Positions 1-5,810 of a stretch of 10,394 nt of DNA are shown here, piece by piece. The stretch is from positions 1-10,394 of the forward strand of contig JAUVXS010000054.1 in NCBI GenBank assembly GCA_030603485.1. The letters run 5' to 3'. The DNA is from Dehalococcoidia bacterium. Lineage in GTDB: Bacteria > Chloroflexota > Dehalococcoidia > GIF9 > AB-539-J10. The notes below the pieces were generated by a model. It made no database searches and was not told the DNA's origin. It was given only the letters and a program-made list of their open reading frames with translations. Each line of letters opens with the position of its first letter. Within the stretch, counting starts at the first letter, position 1. The position numbers and the translations under genes are program-made.

Positions 1-49
1 CAATGGGAACTGCTGGCTTCTGCCCACAATAGCCGATGAGACCGCACAT
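1..49 (-). CDS. glmS: GlmS glutamine-fructose-6-phosphate aminotransferase, N-terminus only (partial)
   Basis: The reverse strand from position 49 reads MCGLIGYCGQKPAVPI before leaving the window. Met followed by Cys-Gly-(Ile/Leu)-(Val/Ile)-Gly-Tyr is the start of class II (Ntn-type) glutamine amidotransferases, in which Cys2 becomes the N-terminal nucleophile. The upstream glmU-like stop (51-53) is one base away, and an AAAGGA ribosome site precedes the ATG at good spacing. GlmS makes glucosamine-6-phosphate from fructose-6-phosphate and glutamine, the step directly before the mutase and GlmU encoded upstream. That context favours glmS over other class II amidotransferases such as PurF or AsnB, which begin similarly. 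Only 16 codons are visible, so the assignment rests on the motif plus the neighbours. Confidence 0.8.
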   Translation of the reverse strand, partial: MCGLIGYCGQKPAVPI

Positions 50-50
50 T

Positions 51-1370
51 TTAATCCTTTAACCTCCGTAATAATTCTTGCCTTTTGCCTTCGTCAAGGC
101 TTGTTTTGTTGTCCTCTACCCGGTATCGGGACTCAAGCAGAACTAGCTTATTCGCCCCCAGGTCCTGGCGCAAACATACTTGAGGTCCCACGAAAGAATC
201 AGGGCCTACTCTAACCCCGGGCATGAGGCTGGCATTTACTCCGATGCGGCAACCTCGACCCATAATGACCCCCAGTTTATCATAGCCGGTATCTACCATG
301 CTATCACCGACTTTTATCTGGATATCCCCTTCGTCGAGTCGGAAGTTAGCCAGCACAGTGCCGGCACCCAAAGAGCAATTCTCGTCTACTATGGAATCAC
401 CGATATAATTGGAATGAAACCAGCAATTGTCCCCGATGTACGAGTGCTTTACCTCGGTGGAATAGCCAATAACGGAATTAGAACCAATGTGGCTGTAGTC
501 TCGTATCAGGGCATTATTGCCGATGATGGAGTTTGCCCCGATATACACAGGACCTCGAATCACAGCATTTTCCAGCACCCTGACATTATCGCCCAGGATA
601 ACTTTTCCTTCGACGATCGCTTTCTCGGAGATACGGGCTGAAGAGGCAATATAAGGTTGAGCGTTGTCCAGGAAATACTCCGTTACTTTGAAGATATGCC
701 AGGGATATTTTATCGGTACCCAGAAATCGTCGTAGGGAACCACCTTAATCTTGTGCCCTGCCTTCACCATGTTGTCCAGGGCGCATTCATAGACATCATC
801 TCTGGTAGTCTGTACGGTTTCAATATAGCGTAGAAGCTCCTCCGAGTTATTATGGCAGTGAATCAAGATGTTTACTAAGTTGCTGGGTTCCTCACCAAGA
901 TTGGGCTTTTCCACGATGTGTAGTAACTCATTTTGAGAATTTACCTGGAGATAACCTCCCGGGAAGTATTTCTGGACTTGATAGCCCAGAATATAGGAGT
1001 TGGCAGTGGCTTGTTCAGCTTCGGCGATGATTTTAGTGTACGCTGAGCTTGAGAAGACATCATTGGGATTTATTACTAAAAGCTGCCCGTGGAGGAAGGG
1101 CTCAGCGCTTTTCAGAGCGTCAGCGATGCCTGATGACTCCTTTTGCAGAGCAAGATCGGCTTTTATCCCGGGGATTTTTTGGGTTATTTGCTCTATCCTC
1201 GCTATGTTTTCGGGATTGCCAATGATTACAAAATGACTCAAACCTGCCTCGCAGGCTACTTTTATTTGATGTTCGAGCAATGGTTTCCCGAGGAAATCCA
1301 GGAGGAACTTGTCTTCAGTGATGGGAAACATCCTCTTGCCACGGCCGCCGCAGAGAAATACCGCTTTCAA
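51..1370 (-). CDS. glmU: Archaeal-type GlmU: sugar-1-phosphate nucleotidylyltransferase / left-handed beta-helix acyltransferase
   Basis: Protein of 439 aa. Residues 1-230 are a nucleotidyltransferase fold with the NTP-binding signature GGRGKRMFPITEDKFLL (8-24, Lys21 at the usual PK position), an acidic NPND stretch (101-104) and VEKPN (153-157). Residues about 241-400 carry hexapeptide repeats (I-G-x-N-x-x-I-G) of a left-handed beta-helix. HSNY at 319-322, GAGT at 335-338 and AN-R at 341-344 resemble the acetyltransferase region of archaeal GlmU proteins of the Sulfolobus ST0452 type rather than E. coli GlmU. The expected role is GlcN-1-P acetylation and UDP-GlcNAc formation in the cytoplasm. 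The start codon is TTG, overlapping the upstream mutase stop as TTGA. A GGTGGAGG ribosome site seven bases upstream supports it, and the next Met (14) would destroy the NTP motif. The neighbours glmM and glmS support the pathway. A glucose-1-phosphate thymidylyl- or uridylyltransferase is the alternative. Confidence 0.82.
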   Translation of the reverse strand: MKAVFLCGGRGKRMFPITEDKFLLDFLGKPLLEHQIKVACEAGLSHFVIIGNPENIARIEQITQKIPGIKADLALQKESSGIADALKSAEPFLHGQLLVINPNDVFSSSAYTKIIAEAEQATANSYILGYQVQKYFPGGYLQVNSQNELLHIVEKPNLGEEPSNLVNILIHCHNNSEELLRYIETVQTTRDDVYECALDNMVKAGHKIKVVPYDDFWVPIKYPWHIFKVTEYFLDNAQPYIASSARISEKAIVEGKVILGDNVRVLENAVIRGPVYIGANSIIGNNALIRDYSHIGSNSVIGYSTEVKHSYIGDNCWFHSNYIGDSIVDENCSLGAGTVLANFRLDEGDIQIKVGDSMVDTGYDKLGVIMGRGCRIGVNASLMPGVRVGPDSFVGPQVCLRQDLGANKLVLLESRYRVEDNKTSLDEGKRQELLRRLKD

Positions 1371-2728
1371 CTGCTAGCCTCCACCAGGCTTTGAACAAGT
1401 TGTTTGCCTTTGATTACAAGCCCATCGGTCTGTGCCTGCGATGTTGATTCGGAGATTACCCGGATGATAGGCTCGGTGCCACTAGCTCTGATAAGCATCC
1501 AGGAGTCAGGAAATTCCAGCCTCAGGCCGTCAATAGTATTTATTTCATCGGCAGCAAAGAGGTGAGTATTTTCTTTCGCCCGTGCCATGACCAATTCCTT
1601 AAGGTCATCAGGACAAGAAACCTTTGCTTTTCCAAAGAATAGTCTGGGAATACCCTGGAAATATTGCCTGATTTCGCCGACATCGCTTAGCTGACTTAAC
1701 AGGATGAGGGAAGCAAAAATGCTATCAGGGTAAAAGCCCGCCTCGGGGATGATGTAGACACCTACCTGTTCCACTCCTAAGGCAGCATCGAGTTCCTGGA
1801 CTAAATGAGCGAGGGCGACATCACCGACTCTGCCTTTAACCACTTCCACTCCCAGGTCCTTCACTGCCAGGTCGAGAAGAGTTCCAGTTTCTACTGTGGT
1901 CGCAATTTTTTTTCCTCCCATCTTTTTGACGATCAGTCTCGAGATAAAGGCAATTGGCTCGTTGAAACCAAGGAAACCTTCTTTGTCGCAGAAAACAACG
2001 CGGTCGGCATCGCCATCAAAGCAAATAGCTAAGTCAGCATCACGTTGTCTCAGGAAATCAACTGTGCCCTGAAGGGTATCGTCCTTGGGTTCGGGACTTC
2101 TCCCCGGGAAAAGGCCATTTGGCTCATCGTTTACAGGTATTACATCAAGGCCCATCTGGACGAAGATGTCGCTGACAAACTTAGAGGCAGCGCCATTGCC
2201 AGGATCAACGACTATTTTTATCTGGTGATTAAATCCTGGCAAAGAAAGCTTGCCTTTAATGAAGGAAAAGTATCTTTGTTTCATATCCGGTGCTTGCTCT
2301 AAACTGCCTCTCTTCCCCTGGCGGAATTTCTGCTCAAAATAGATTTTCTCTATCTCCGCTTCTTGAGCCTGGCTATATCCCAGTGAGTTTCCAGTGAAGA
2401 GCTTGATTCCATTGAACTCAGGTGGATTATGGGAAGCTGTGACCATAATTCCAGTGGCAAAGCCCGATTCCCGGGTCAGCAATGCCAGCGCTGGAGTAGG
2501 CAAAATACCCAGGTCAACTATGTTTATACTACAGGAGAGCAAGCCCGAGGTAAGCGCTTCCTTAATCACATCCCTGCTTATTCTAGTGTCGGTAGCGATA
2601 CAAACTGTGGAGTCTGGAGGCAGGGTAGTGCCTATAGCTAAGGCAACCTGGCGGCAGAAATCAGGCGATAAATCCTGGTTGACTACGCCCCGGATACCAC
2701 TGGTCCCAAATAATCTCTTTTTGTGCAT
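1367..2728 (-). CDS. glmM: Phosphohexomutase, probable phosphoglucosamine mutase (GlmM/ManB family)
   Basis: Protein of 453 aa from the ATG at 2728, a normal length for the alpha-D-phosphohexomutase family. It begins LFGTSGIRG (6-14). The phosphoserine loop is TASHNPPEFNGIKL (97-110, Ser99), the metal-binding loop is DGDADR (238-243), and the C-terminal phosphate-binding loop is RASGTEP (414-420). It should interconvert hexosamine-6-phosphate and -1-phosphate. The operon with a glmU-type gene and glmS points to glucosamine phosphate. The sugar-specificity loop reads GVEQVG (318-323), where GGEQSG or GGEPSG is usual, so the exact substrate is open. A TTG start at 2773 would add 15 residues, but those codons come from an interspersed repeat and do not belong to the family, so the ATG at 2728 is preferred although its ribosome site (AGGA, very close to the start) is poor. 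Its stop overlaps the next gene by 4 bp. Confidence 0.85.
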   Translation of the reverse strand: MHKKRLFGTSGIRGVVNQDLSPDFCRQVALAIGTTLPPDSTVCIATDTRISRDVIKEALTSGLLSCSINIVDLGILPTPALALLTRESGFATGIMVTASHNPPEFNGIKLFTGNSLGYSQAQEAEIEKIYFEQKFRQGKRGSLEQAPDMKQRYFSFIKGKLSLPGFNHQIKIVVDPGNGAASKFVSDIFVQMGLDVIPVNDEPNGLFPGRSPEPKDDTLQGTVDFLRQRDADLAICFDGDADRVVFCDKEGFLGFNEPIAFISRLIVKKMGGKKIATTVETGTLLDLAVKDLGVEVVKGRVGDVALAHLVQELDAALGVEQVGVYIIPEAGFYPDSIFASLILLSQLSDVGEIRQYFQGIPRLFFGKAKVSCPDDLKELVMARAKENTHLFAADEINTIDGLRLEFPDSWMLIRASGTEPIIRVISESTSQAQTDGLVIKGKQLVQSLVEASS

Positions 2729-2742
2729 TTCCTGTCTGCTCG

Positions 2743-2830
2743 TGTCGTCCTGAGCGAAGCGAAAGATCTCCAAGATTCTCTCCGACAGGCTCAGGATATA
2801 CTTAAGTCGCTACACTCATTTAGAATGACA
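2743..2830. repeat. Composite interspersed inverted repeat (TGTC...GACA ends)
   Basis: The left end (2743-2763, TGTCGTCCTGAGCGAAGCGA) and the reverse complement of the right end (about 2806-2830, TGTCATTCT...GAGTGTAGCGA) match imperfectly, giving a mini-element of about 88 bp with TGTC/GACA termini. A second motif, CCGACAGGCTCAGGAT (2782-2797), lies between them. Sequences of this type recur in many environmental bacterial genomes, including Chloroflexota (from memory). It lies immediately upstream of the glmM start and would be in the transcribed leader if the promoter at 2856-2884 is used. No coding capacity. Confidence 0.7.
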
Positions 2831-2855
2831 TAACGTGAGTAGTTACCCCAACTAG

Positions 2856-2884
2856 AAGATAGCATAAAATTAGGTGGTTGGCAA
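2856..2884 (-). promoter_or_regulatory. Candidate promoter for the glmM-glmU-glmS operon
   Basis: On the minus strand TTGCCA (2879-2884) is separated by 17 bp from TATCTT (2856-2861), with a TG dinucleotide one base upstream as in extended -10 elements. The -35 matches consensus at 5 of 6 positions and the -10 at 4 of 6. It would give a leader of about 120 nt that includes the interspersed repeat. Sequence-only call. Confidence 0.35.
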
Positions 2885-2912
2885 TGAGCACACGGTGTAA
2901 TAACATATGTTA
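2878..2912 (+). promoter_or_regulatory. Candidate promoter plus 12-bp palindrome upstream of the COG2426 gene
   Basis: On the plus strand TTGGCA (2878-2883) is followed after 17 bp by TAACAT (2901-2906), matching consensus at 5/6 and 4/6. The -35 overlaps the minus-strand -35 of the operon promoter almost base for base. A perfect palindrome, TAACATATGTTA (2901-2912), covers the -10 and could be an operator, though AT-rich palindromes of this size also arise by chance. Confidence 0.3.
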
Positions 2913-2957
2913 AACTACGGTTCCCGGTTATAAGCGGCGCTGTTTTAGAAGTATATA

Positions 2958-3404
2958 ATGGCAAAGGAAATAGCTTTAACTCTGCTAATCACCGTTTTGC
3001 CCATTAGTGAATTAAGGGGTGGTATACCGTTAGGCATATCTTTGGGGCTAGACCCCTTGTTTACCTTCTTTATAGCAATCATCGCTAATGCCCTGATATT
3101 CTTCCCCATCTTCTTTGCTTTGCGCCTTTTTTACGATAAAGTTCTGTCCCGAATCCCGTTGTTCGACAAGTACCTGGATAGCTTAAAGAAAAGAGGCAAG
3201 CCGAAAGTAGATAAATACGGATTCTGGGGATTATTTTTGTTTGTGGCTGTGCCCTTGCCTCTCACTGGGGCGTATACGGGGACTATTTTGGCCTGGCTAC
3301 TGGGCATGAATTGGAAGAAAGCTTTCCCTGCCGTTGGGCTGGGTGTAATTGTGGCTGGCGTCGTAGTGCTCTTAATAACTTTGGGGGTAATCAGCATCCC
3401 ATGA
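2958..3404 (+). CDS. COG2426 small membrane protein ('small multidrug export' family, Pfam Sm_multidrug_ex)
   Basis: Protein of 148 aa, very hydrophobic, with segments at about 4-15, 32-58, 89-115 and 122-147. It carries the family landmarks SELRGGIPLGI (17-27) and VAVPLPLTGAYTG (96-108). Each polar/Gly-Pro loop follows or sits inside a hydrophobic stretch, so the protein may have two re-entrant loops. The layout is reminiscent of DedA/VTT-type membrane proteins (my inference). The family name suggests drug export, but that function is not well established, so the call should be read as an inner-membrane protein of unknown substrate. It is the only full-length plus-strand gene here and is divergent from the glmM operon. 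The start at 2958 has only a weak AGAAG ribosome site, but it places the conserved N-terminal ELRGGIP motif at the usual distance. Confidence 0.85.
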   Translation: MAKEIALTLLITVLPISELRGGIPLGISLGLDPLFTFFIAIIANALIFFPIFFALRLFYDKVLSRIPLFDKYLDSLKKRGKPKVDKYGFWGLFLFVAVPLPLTGAYTGTILAWLLGMNWKKAFPAVGLGVIVAGVVVLLITLGVISIP

Positions 3405-3508
3405 AAACGAAGTTTTCAAGGGAAACTGGATTATATTCCAATAAAGAATACAGAAATGATTTTTGCTATGGGCGGGCATAACCACGACTCCAGATATAGT
3501 CAGTAATA

Positions 3509-3546
3509 GAGGGCTGGGTATCTTTGTGTACGGATACCCAGCCCTC
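3509..3546. terminator. Strong hairpin between convergent genes, possible bidirectional terminator
   Basis: A perfect 14-bp stem (3509-3522 GAGGGCTGGGTATC pairing with 3533-3546) encloses a 10-nt loop. It lies 105 bp after the COG2426 stop and 30 bp after the DUF5679 stop, where a shared terminator would be expected. Neither strand has a U-tract after the stem, so it is not a textbook intrinsic terminator and could instead be a 3'-end stabilising or processing structure. Confidence 0.5.
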
Positions 3547-3575
3547 CAGTGGTTCTGCCACCCGCGATATTAGCT

Positions 3576-3716
3576 TTAACCCTTCCCTATTCTGAACATC
3601 TTGGTCCCGCATACGGGACATTGGCCTTGAGTGGCCGGCCTGCGGTTCTTCATGACTATGCTCTGGGTGTTCTTCATTTCCCTTTTGGCGCGGCATTTCA
3701 TGCAGTATGCTTGCAT
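3576..3716 (-). CDS. DUF5679 small zinc-ribbon protein, 46 aa
   Basis: The reverse strand encodes a 46-residue protein starting MQAYCMKCRAKREMKN and ending CPVCGTKMFRIGKG. Two CxxC pairs (Cys5/Cys8 and Cys33/Cys36) about 24 residues apart are the usual ligands of a zinc ribbon. The pattern YCxKCRxKxEMKN...MKNxRPAxxGxCPxCGTKMFRIGK matches my memory of DUF5679. The start is well supported: an AGGGAGGTGAA ribosome site ends about 4 nt before the ATG, and a TTGACA promoter lies just upstream. Function is unknown; proteins this small with one ribbon often bind nucleic acid or act as accessory subunits (inference). It is transcribed alone, convergent with the COG2426 gene. It is easily missed because of its length; overlapping frames here are shadows. 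Confidence 0.85.
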   Translation of the reverse strand: MQAYCMKCRAKREMKNTQSIVMKNRRPATQGQCPVCGTKMFRIGKG

Positions 3717-3738
3717 CTGTTCACCTCCCTTTTTTATA

Positions 3739-3767
3739 AGAATAAGTCATCGTTACTCGAATGTCAA
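3739..3767 (-). promoter_or_regulatory. Promoter of the DUF5679 gene
   Basis: On the minus strand a perfect TTGACA (3762-3767) is followed after 17 bp by TATTCT (3739-3744). Transcription should begin near 3732, giving a leader of about 16 nt that contains the strong ribosome site of the 46-aa gene. Confidence 0.6.
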
Positions 3768-3833
3768 TAGTTTTCCCTTAAATTTTCCATAAATATTGTA
3801 AAAAGTCTCGCTACTTATGCGTATTATGTGTAA

Positions 3834-3950
3834 TTCCAACCCGGAACTGAAGTTCATTACATGATGGATGGGTGCTTTAAAATCGCGATGACCAAAATTC
3901 GTGAATATCAAGGCCCTATTGACAAATTCATTGGTGACAAGTTTGGTTAC
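3834..3950 (+). pseudogene. Remnant of a class III adenylate/guanylate cyclase catalytic domain
   Basis: The plus-strand frame from 3834 reads ...GTEVHYMMDGCFKIAMTKI then REYQGPIDKFIGDKFGYL. The core from MDGCF to IDKFIGD (about 3864-3938) strongly resembles the class III nucleotide cyclase stretch of the form (I/M)MDGCFKI..(I)..YEGTI(D/N)(K/Q)F(I/T)GD, whose final Asp is a metal ligand. The part before it (containing the first metal Asp) and the part after it (GxxALFGAP) are missing. A stop (3831-3833) lies just upstream and the frame runs into the repeat at 3973, ending at a stop codon near 4036. Only about 35 codons survive, with no ribosome site of note, so this is a gene fossil and not an active enzyme. 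The match is judged by eye. Confidence 0.55.
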
Positions 3951-3972
3951 TTGCCTGTAGTCAATTGCAGAA

Positions 3973-4060
3973 CTCCCTCTAACTGCCTCCCACCAGGGAA
4001 GGGAGTTAGAGGGAGGAGGATTTCACCCTCACCTTAATCCTCTCCCATCGAGGGAGAGGA
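3973..4060. repeat. GC-rich double-hairpin interspersed repeat
   Basis: There are two adjacent perfect inverted repeats. CTCCCTCTAACT (3973-3984) pairs with 4004-4015 across a 19-nt loop that itself contains CCTCCC/GGGAAGG-like pairing. TCCTCTCCC (4038-4046) pairs with GGGAGAGGA (4052-4060) across the loop ATCGA. The linking text CACCCTCACCTTAATCC (4024-4040) is typical of a dispersed repeat found in many environmental genomes (from memory). It lies next to the cyclase remnant and 48 bp beyond the rdgB stop, so it may also end transcripts from the minus-strand block, though no U-tract follows. Nothing else was identified between 3768 and 4108. Confidence 0.65.
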
Positions 4061-4108
4061 ATTTCATACGATATTATGTGGTTAACTATAGATGATTTGA
4101 CACACAGG

Positions 4109-4705
4109 TTAGATGTGGAGTTGCTGTAGCAACCGACGTGCCTTCTGACTTGCTCGGGCGCGGTGACTGATTTGATTTTTCATCTCCAATGGAAGTTCGG
4201 CCATGGTCTTACCTATCTCAGTAAGGAAAAAAATAGGGTCATAGCCGAAACCAATTTCTCCCTTAACTTCAAGGGCAATCATGCCATGACACTCCCCATA
4301 GCATACCTTTGCGCGACCTCCTGGAGTAGCTATAGCAATGACGCACTTAAAACAGGCTGTTCGTTGCTTCCAGGGAACGCCTTTAAGTTTAGCTAAGAGA
4401 AAGCTCACTTTGTCTGTATCAGTAGCAACGTCACCTGCAAAGCGAGCTGACTTAACACCTGGCTCCCCGTTAAGGGCATCCACCTCCAGTCCTGAGTCAT
4501 CGGCAAGAGCGGTGAGCTGGCTTAATTTGGCATAAGTGATGGCTTTTAACCGAGCATTTTGCTCGTAGTTATTCCCCGACTCGGTGACGACTTTTGTTAT
4601 TCCTTCTTCGGCCAGCGTGGTTATTCGATAACCGAGACCATCCAGGAGTGAGCGATATTCCCTGATTTTCCCTGGATTGGAGGTAGCTAAGAGAAGCTTC
4701 GGCAT
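4109..4705 (-). CDS. rdgB: RdgB/HAM1 XTP/dITP diphosphatase
   Basis: Protein of 198 aa, the normal length for the Ham1/RdgB family. It has SNPGK (9-13), LADDSGLEVDALNGEPGVKS (67-86) followed by ARFAG (87-91), GFGYDPIF (152-159), TMAELP (167-172) and NQISHRARA (177-185), which together form the substrate and Mg2+ site. It hydrolyses non-canonical purine nucleotides (XTP, dITP/ITP) to monophosphate and pyrophosphate in the cytoplasm, keeping deaminated bases out of DNA and RNA. The second position in SHR-x-R-A is Ala where Gly is common, a mild change. The ATG lies 7 bp after the stop of the FBP aldolase/phosphatase gene and has no clear ribosome site (CGACAAA precedes it), so translation is probably coupled to the upstream gene. 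It is the last gene of the block. Confidence 0.95.
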   Translation of the reverse strand: MPKLLLATSNPGKIREYRSLLDGLGYRITTLAEEGITKVVTESGNNYEQNARLKAITYAKLSQLTALADDSGLEVDALNGEPGVKSARFAGDVATDTDKVSFLLAKLKGVPWKQRTACFKCVIAIATPGGRAKVCYGECHGMIALEVKGEIGFGYDPIFFLTEIGKTMAELPLEMKNQISHRARASQKARRLLQQLHI

Positions 4706-4712
4706 TTTGTCG

Positions 4713-5807
4713 TTAGATGTCTTGAAATCTTGGTGCCAGCTTCTTCGCTACTTCGGGCATGGTAGTGTATTCCATTTCCTCAAGAGGCAGGCGGTGTGGT
4801 TCAAACGGACCCATTCGGCGCAGGAAATCCGCCATAATGTTTGCTTGATGACGAGCCTCATCGAAAGCAGGGTCATCGAAGAGGTCACGAGGCCCGACGA
4901 GTTTGCCATTGGCAAGTTGGAAACCAGCAGCTATTACTCGTGGTGGACCATCAAAGCGGCAAGGATTGCTTTCCCGGACAGCTACCGGCATTAACGGGCC
5001 GTGGTGCGAGCCTCTCATCCAGCCTTCTACTATGTGAGGAGATGCAAAGGGTTCCAGTATTTCACCCACGGCGGGAAATTTTCCCTGGGAGCGAATGATG
5101 CAGACAGGGTCATCCTTGCCTATGTATCTGCCTGCCATGAGAGATAATCTTTGAGTAGAGGAGACGGCAGCAATTTCACCACTCTCTTTATGATACACCG
5201 CTTTAACGGCATAGCGGCCTGGCGCGCCGAGAAAAACTAGCATGTCGTAAATCTCCTCAGGAGCGTTAAAACTGATTTTTTTGTGATCTTTGACGTCGTG
5301 GACTTCGAAGGTAAAGCCAGAGTGCATATTGGAGGCGATGACTAACCCAATTGTGTTAAAAGGGTCAGCAAATATTTTGTATAACGGCAGGTTCCAGGCG
5401 CCAGACGCCGTCTTATCTGCCATCAATATGACTATGGTTTCAGCCTGGCGCTCGGAAAATTGCATTTCAGCTGTACCAGGTCCCATCCCCTTGACATTAC
5501 CGGAGAAAGCATCGACCAGAAGGTCCTGCCCGGCACCATGTAGCTTTAAGCGCTTAGCTACACTGGTGCATTCTACAAATGTATCCCAGGCTAATTTGTG
5601 GATTTGTTCATTATCTTCACCATGTTCGTGAGTCATTATGAGCTGAAGGTCATCGCCACAAACTGTAACGTGATGGTCTATAAGCAGTCCCTGGCCTTGG
5701 GCATGTTCCAGCTGTTCCTTGGCCTTTTGTATTACATCGGGGTGGCTAGAAGAGTGCCCAACATAGCCGCCGATATCTGCTTTAATAGCGCTTAAAGTCA
5801 ATTCCAT
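4713..5807 (-). CDS. fbp: Fructose-1,6-bisphosphate aldolase/phosphatase (archaeal type, class V FBPase)
   Basis: Protein of 364 aa. It begins MELTLSAIKADIGGYVGHS and carries the family's acidic metal ligands at Asp11, Asp52-Asp53, Asp131 and Asp232-Asp233. Tyr228 and Lys231 in GRYIGKDDPV, and Tyr347 in MEYTTM, line up with the Tyr/Lys/Tyr set of the Thermoproteus enzyme, in which Lys forms the Schiff base for the aldolase step (recalled numbering 229/232/348). The enzyme condenses dihydroxyacetone phosphate with glyceraldehyde-3-phosphate and then dephosphorylates FBP, making gluconeogenesis one-way. It is known from Archaea and deep-branching bacteria. I chose the ATG at 5807 over a GTG at 5813 because AGGAGGTG (5811-5818) is an ideal ribosome site for the ATG and contains that GTG. 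The leader hairpin pairs this site (see separate entry). Confidence 0.95.
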   Translation of the reverse strand: MELTLSAIKADIGGYVGHSSSHPDVIQKAKEQLEHAQGQGLLIDHHVTVCGDDLQLIMTHEHGEDNEQIHKLAWDTFVECTSVAKRLKLHGAGQDLLVDAFSGNVKGMGPGTAEMQFSERQAETIVILMADKTASGAWNLPLYKIFADPFNTIGLVIASNMHSGFTFEVHDVKDHKKISFNAPEEIYDMLVFLGAPGRYAVKAVYHKESGEIAAVSSTQRLSLMAGRYIGKDDPVCIIRSQGKFPAVGEILEPFASPHIVEGWMRGSHHGPLMPVAVRESNPCRFDGPPRVIAAGFQLANGKLVGPRDLFDDPAFDEARHQANIMADFLRRMGPFEPHRLPLEEMEYTTMPEVAKKLAPRFQDI

Positions 5808-5810
5808 ATT

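Noticed and set aside
180..641. 153-codon plus-strand open frame
   Set aside because: It is antisense to the hexapeptide-repeat region of the glmU-like gene. The periodic repeats of the beta-helix keep an opposite frame open by chance.
2729..2773. N-terminal extension of the GlmM-like protein (TTG start, MEIFRFAQDD...)
   Set aside because: These codons are the translation of the interspersed repeat, the start would be TTG without support, and family members begin at the KKRLFGTSGIRG segment.
3466..3696. 76-codon minus-strand open frame beginning MPRQKGNEEHPEHS
   Set aside because: It overlaps the DUF5679 gene in another frame, has no family resemblance and runs through the 3509-3546 hairpin. 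The 46-aa frame has the zinc-ribbon motifs and the ribosome site.
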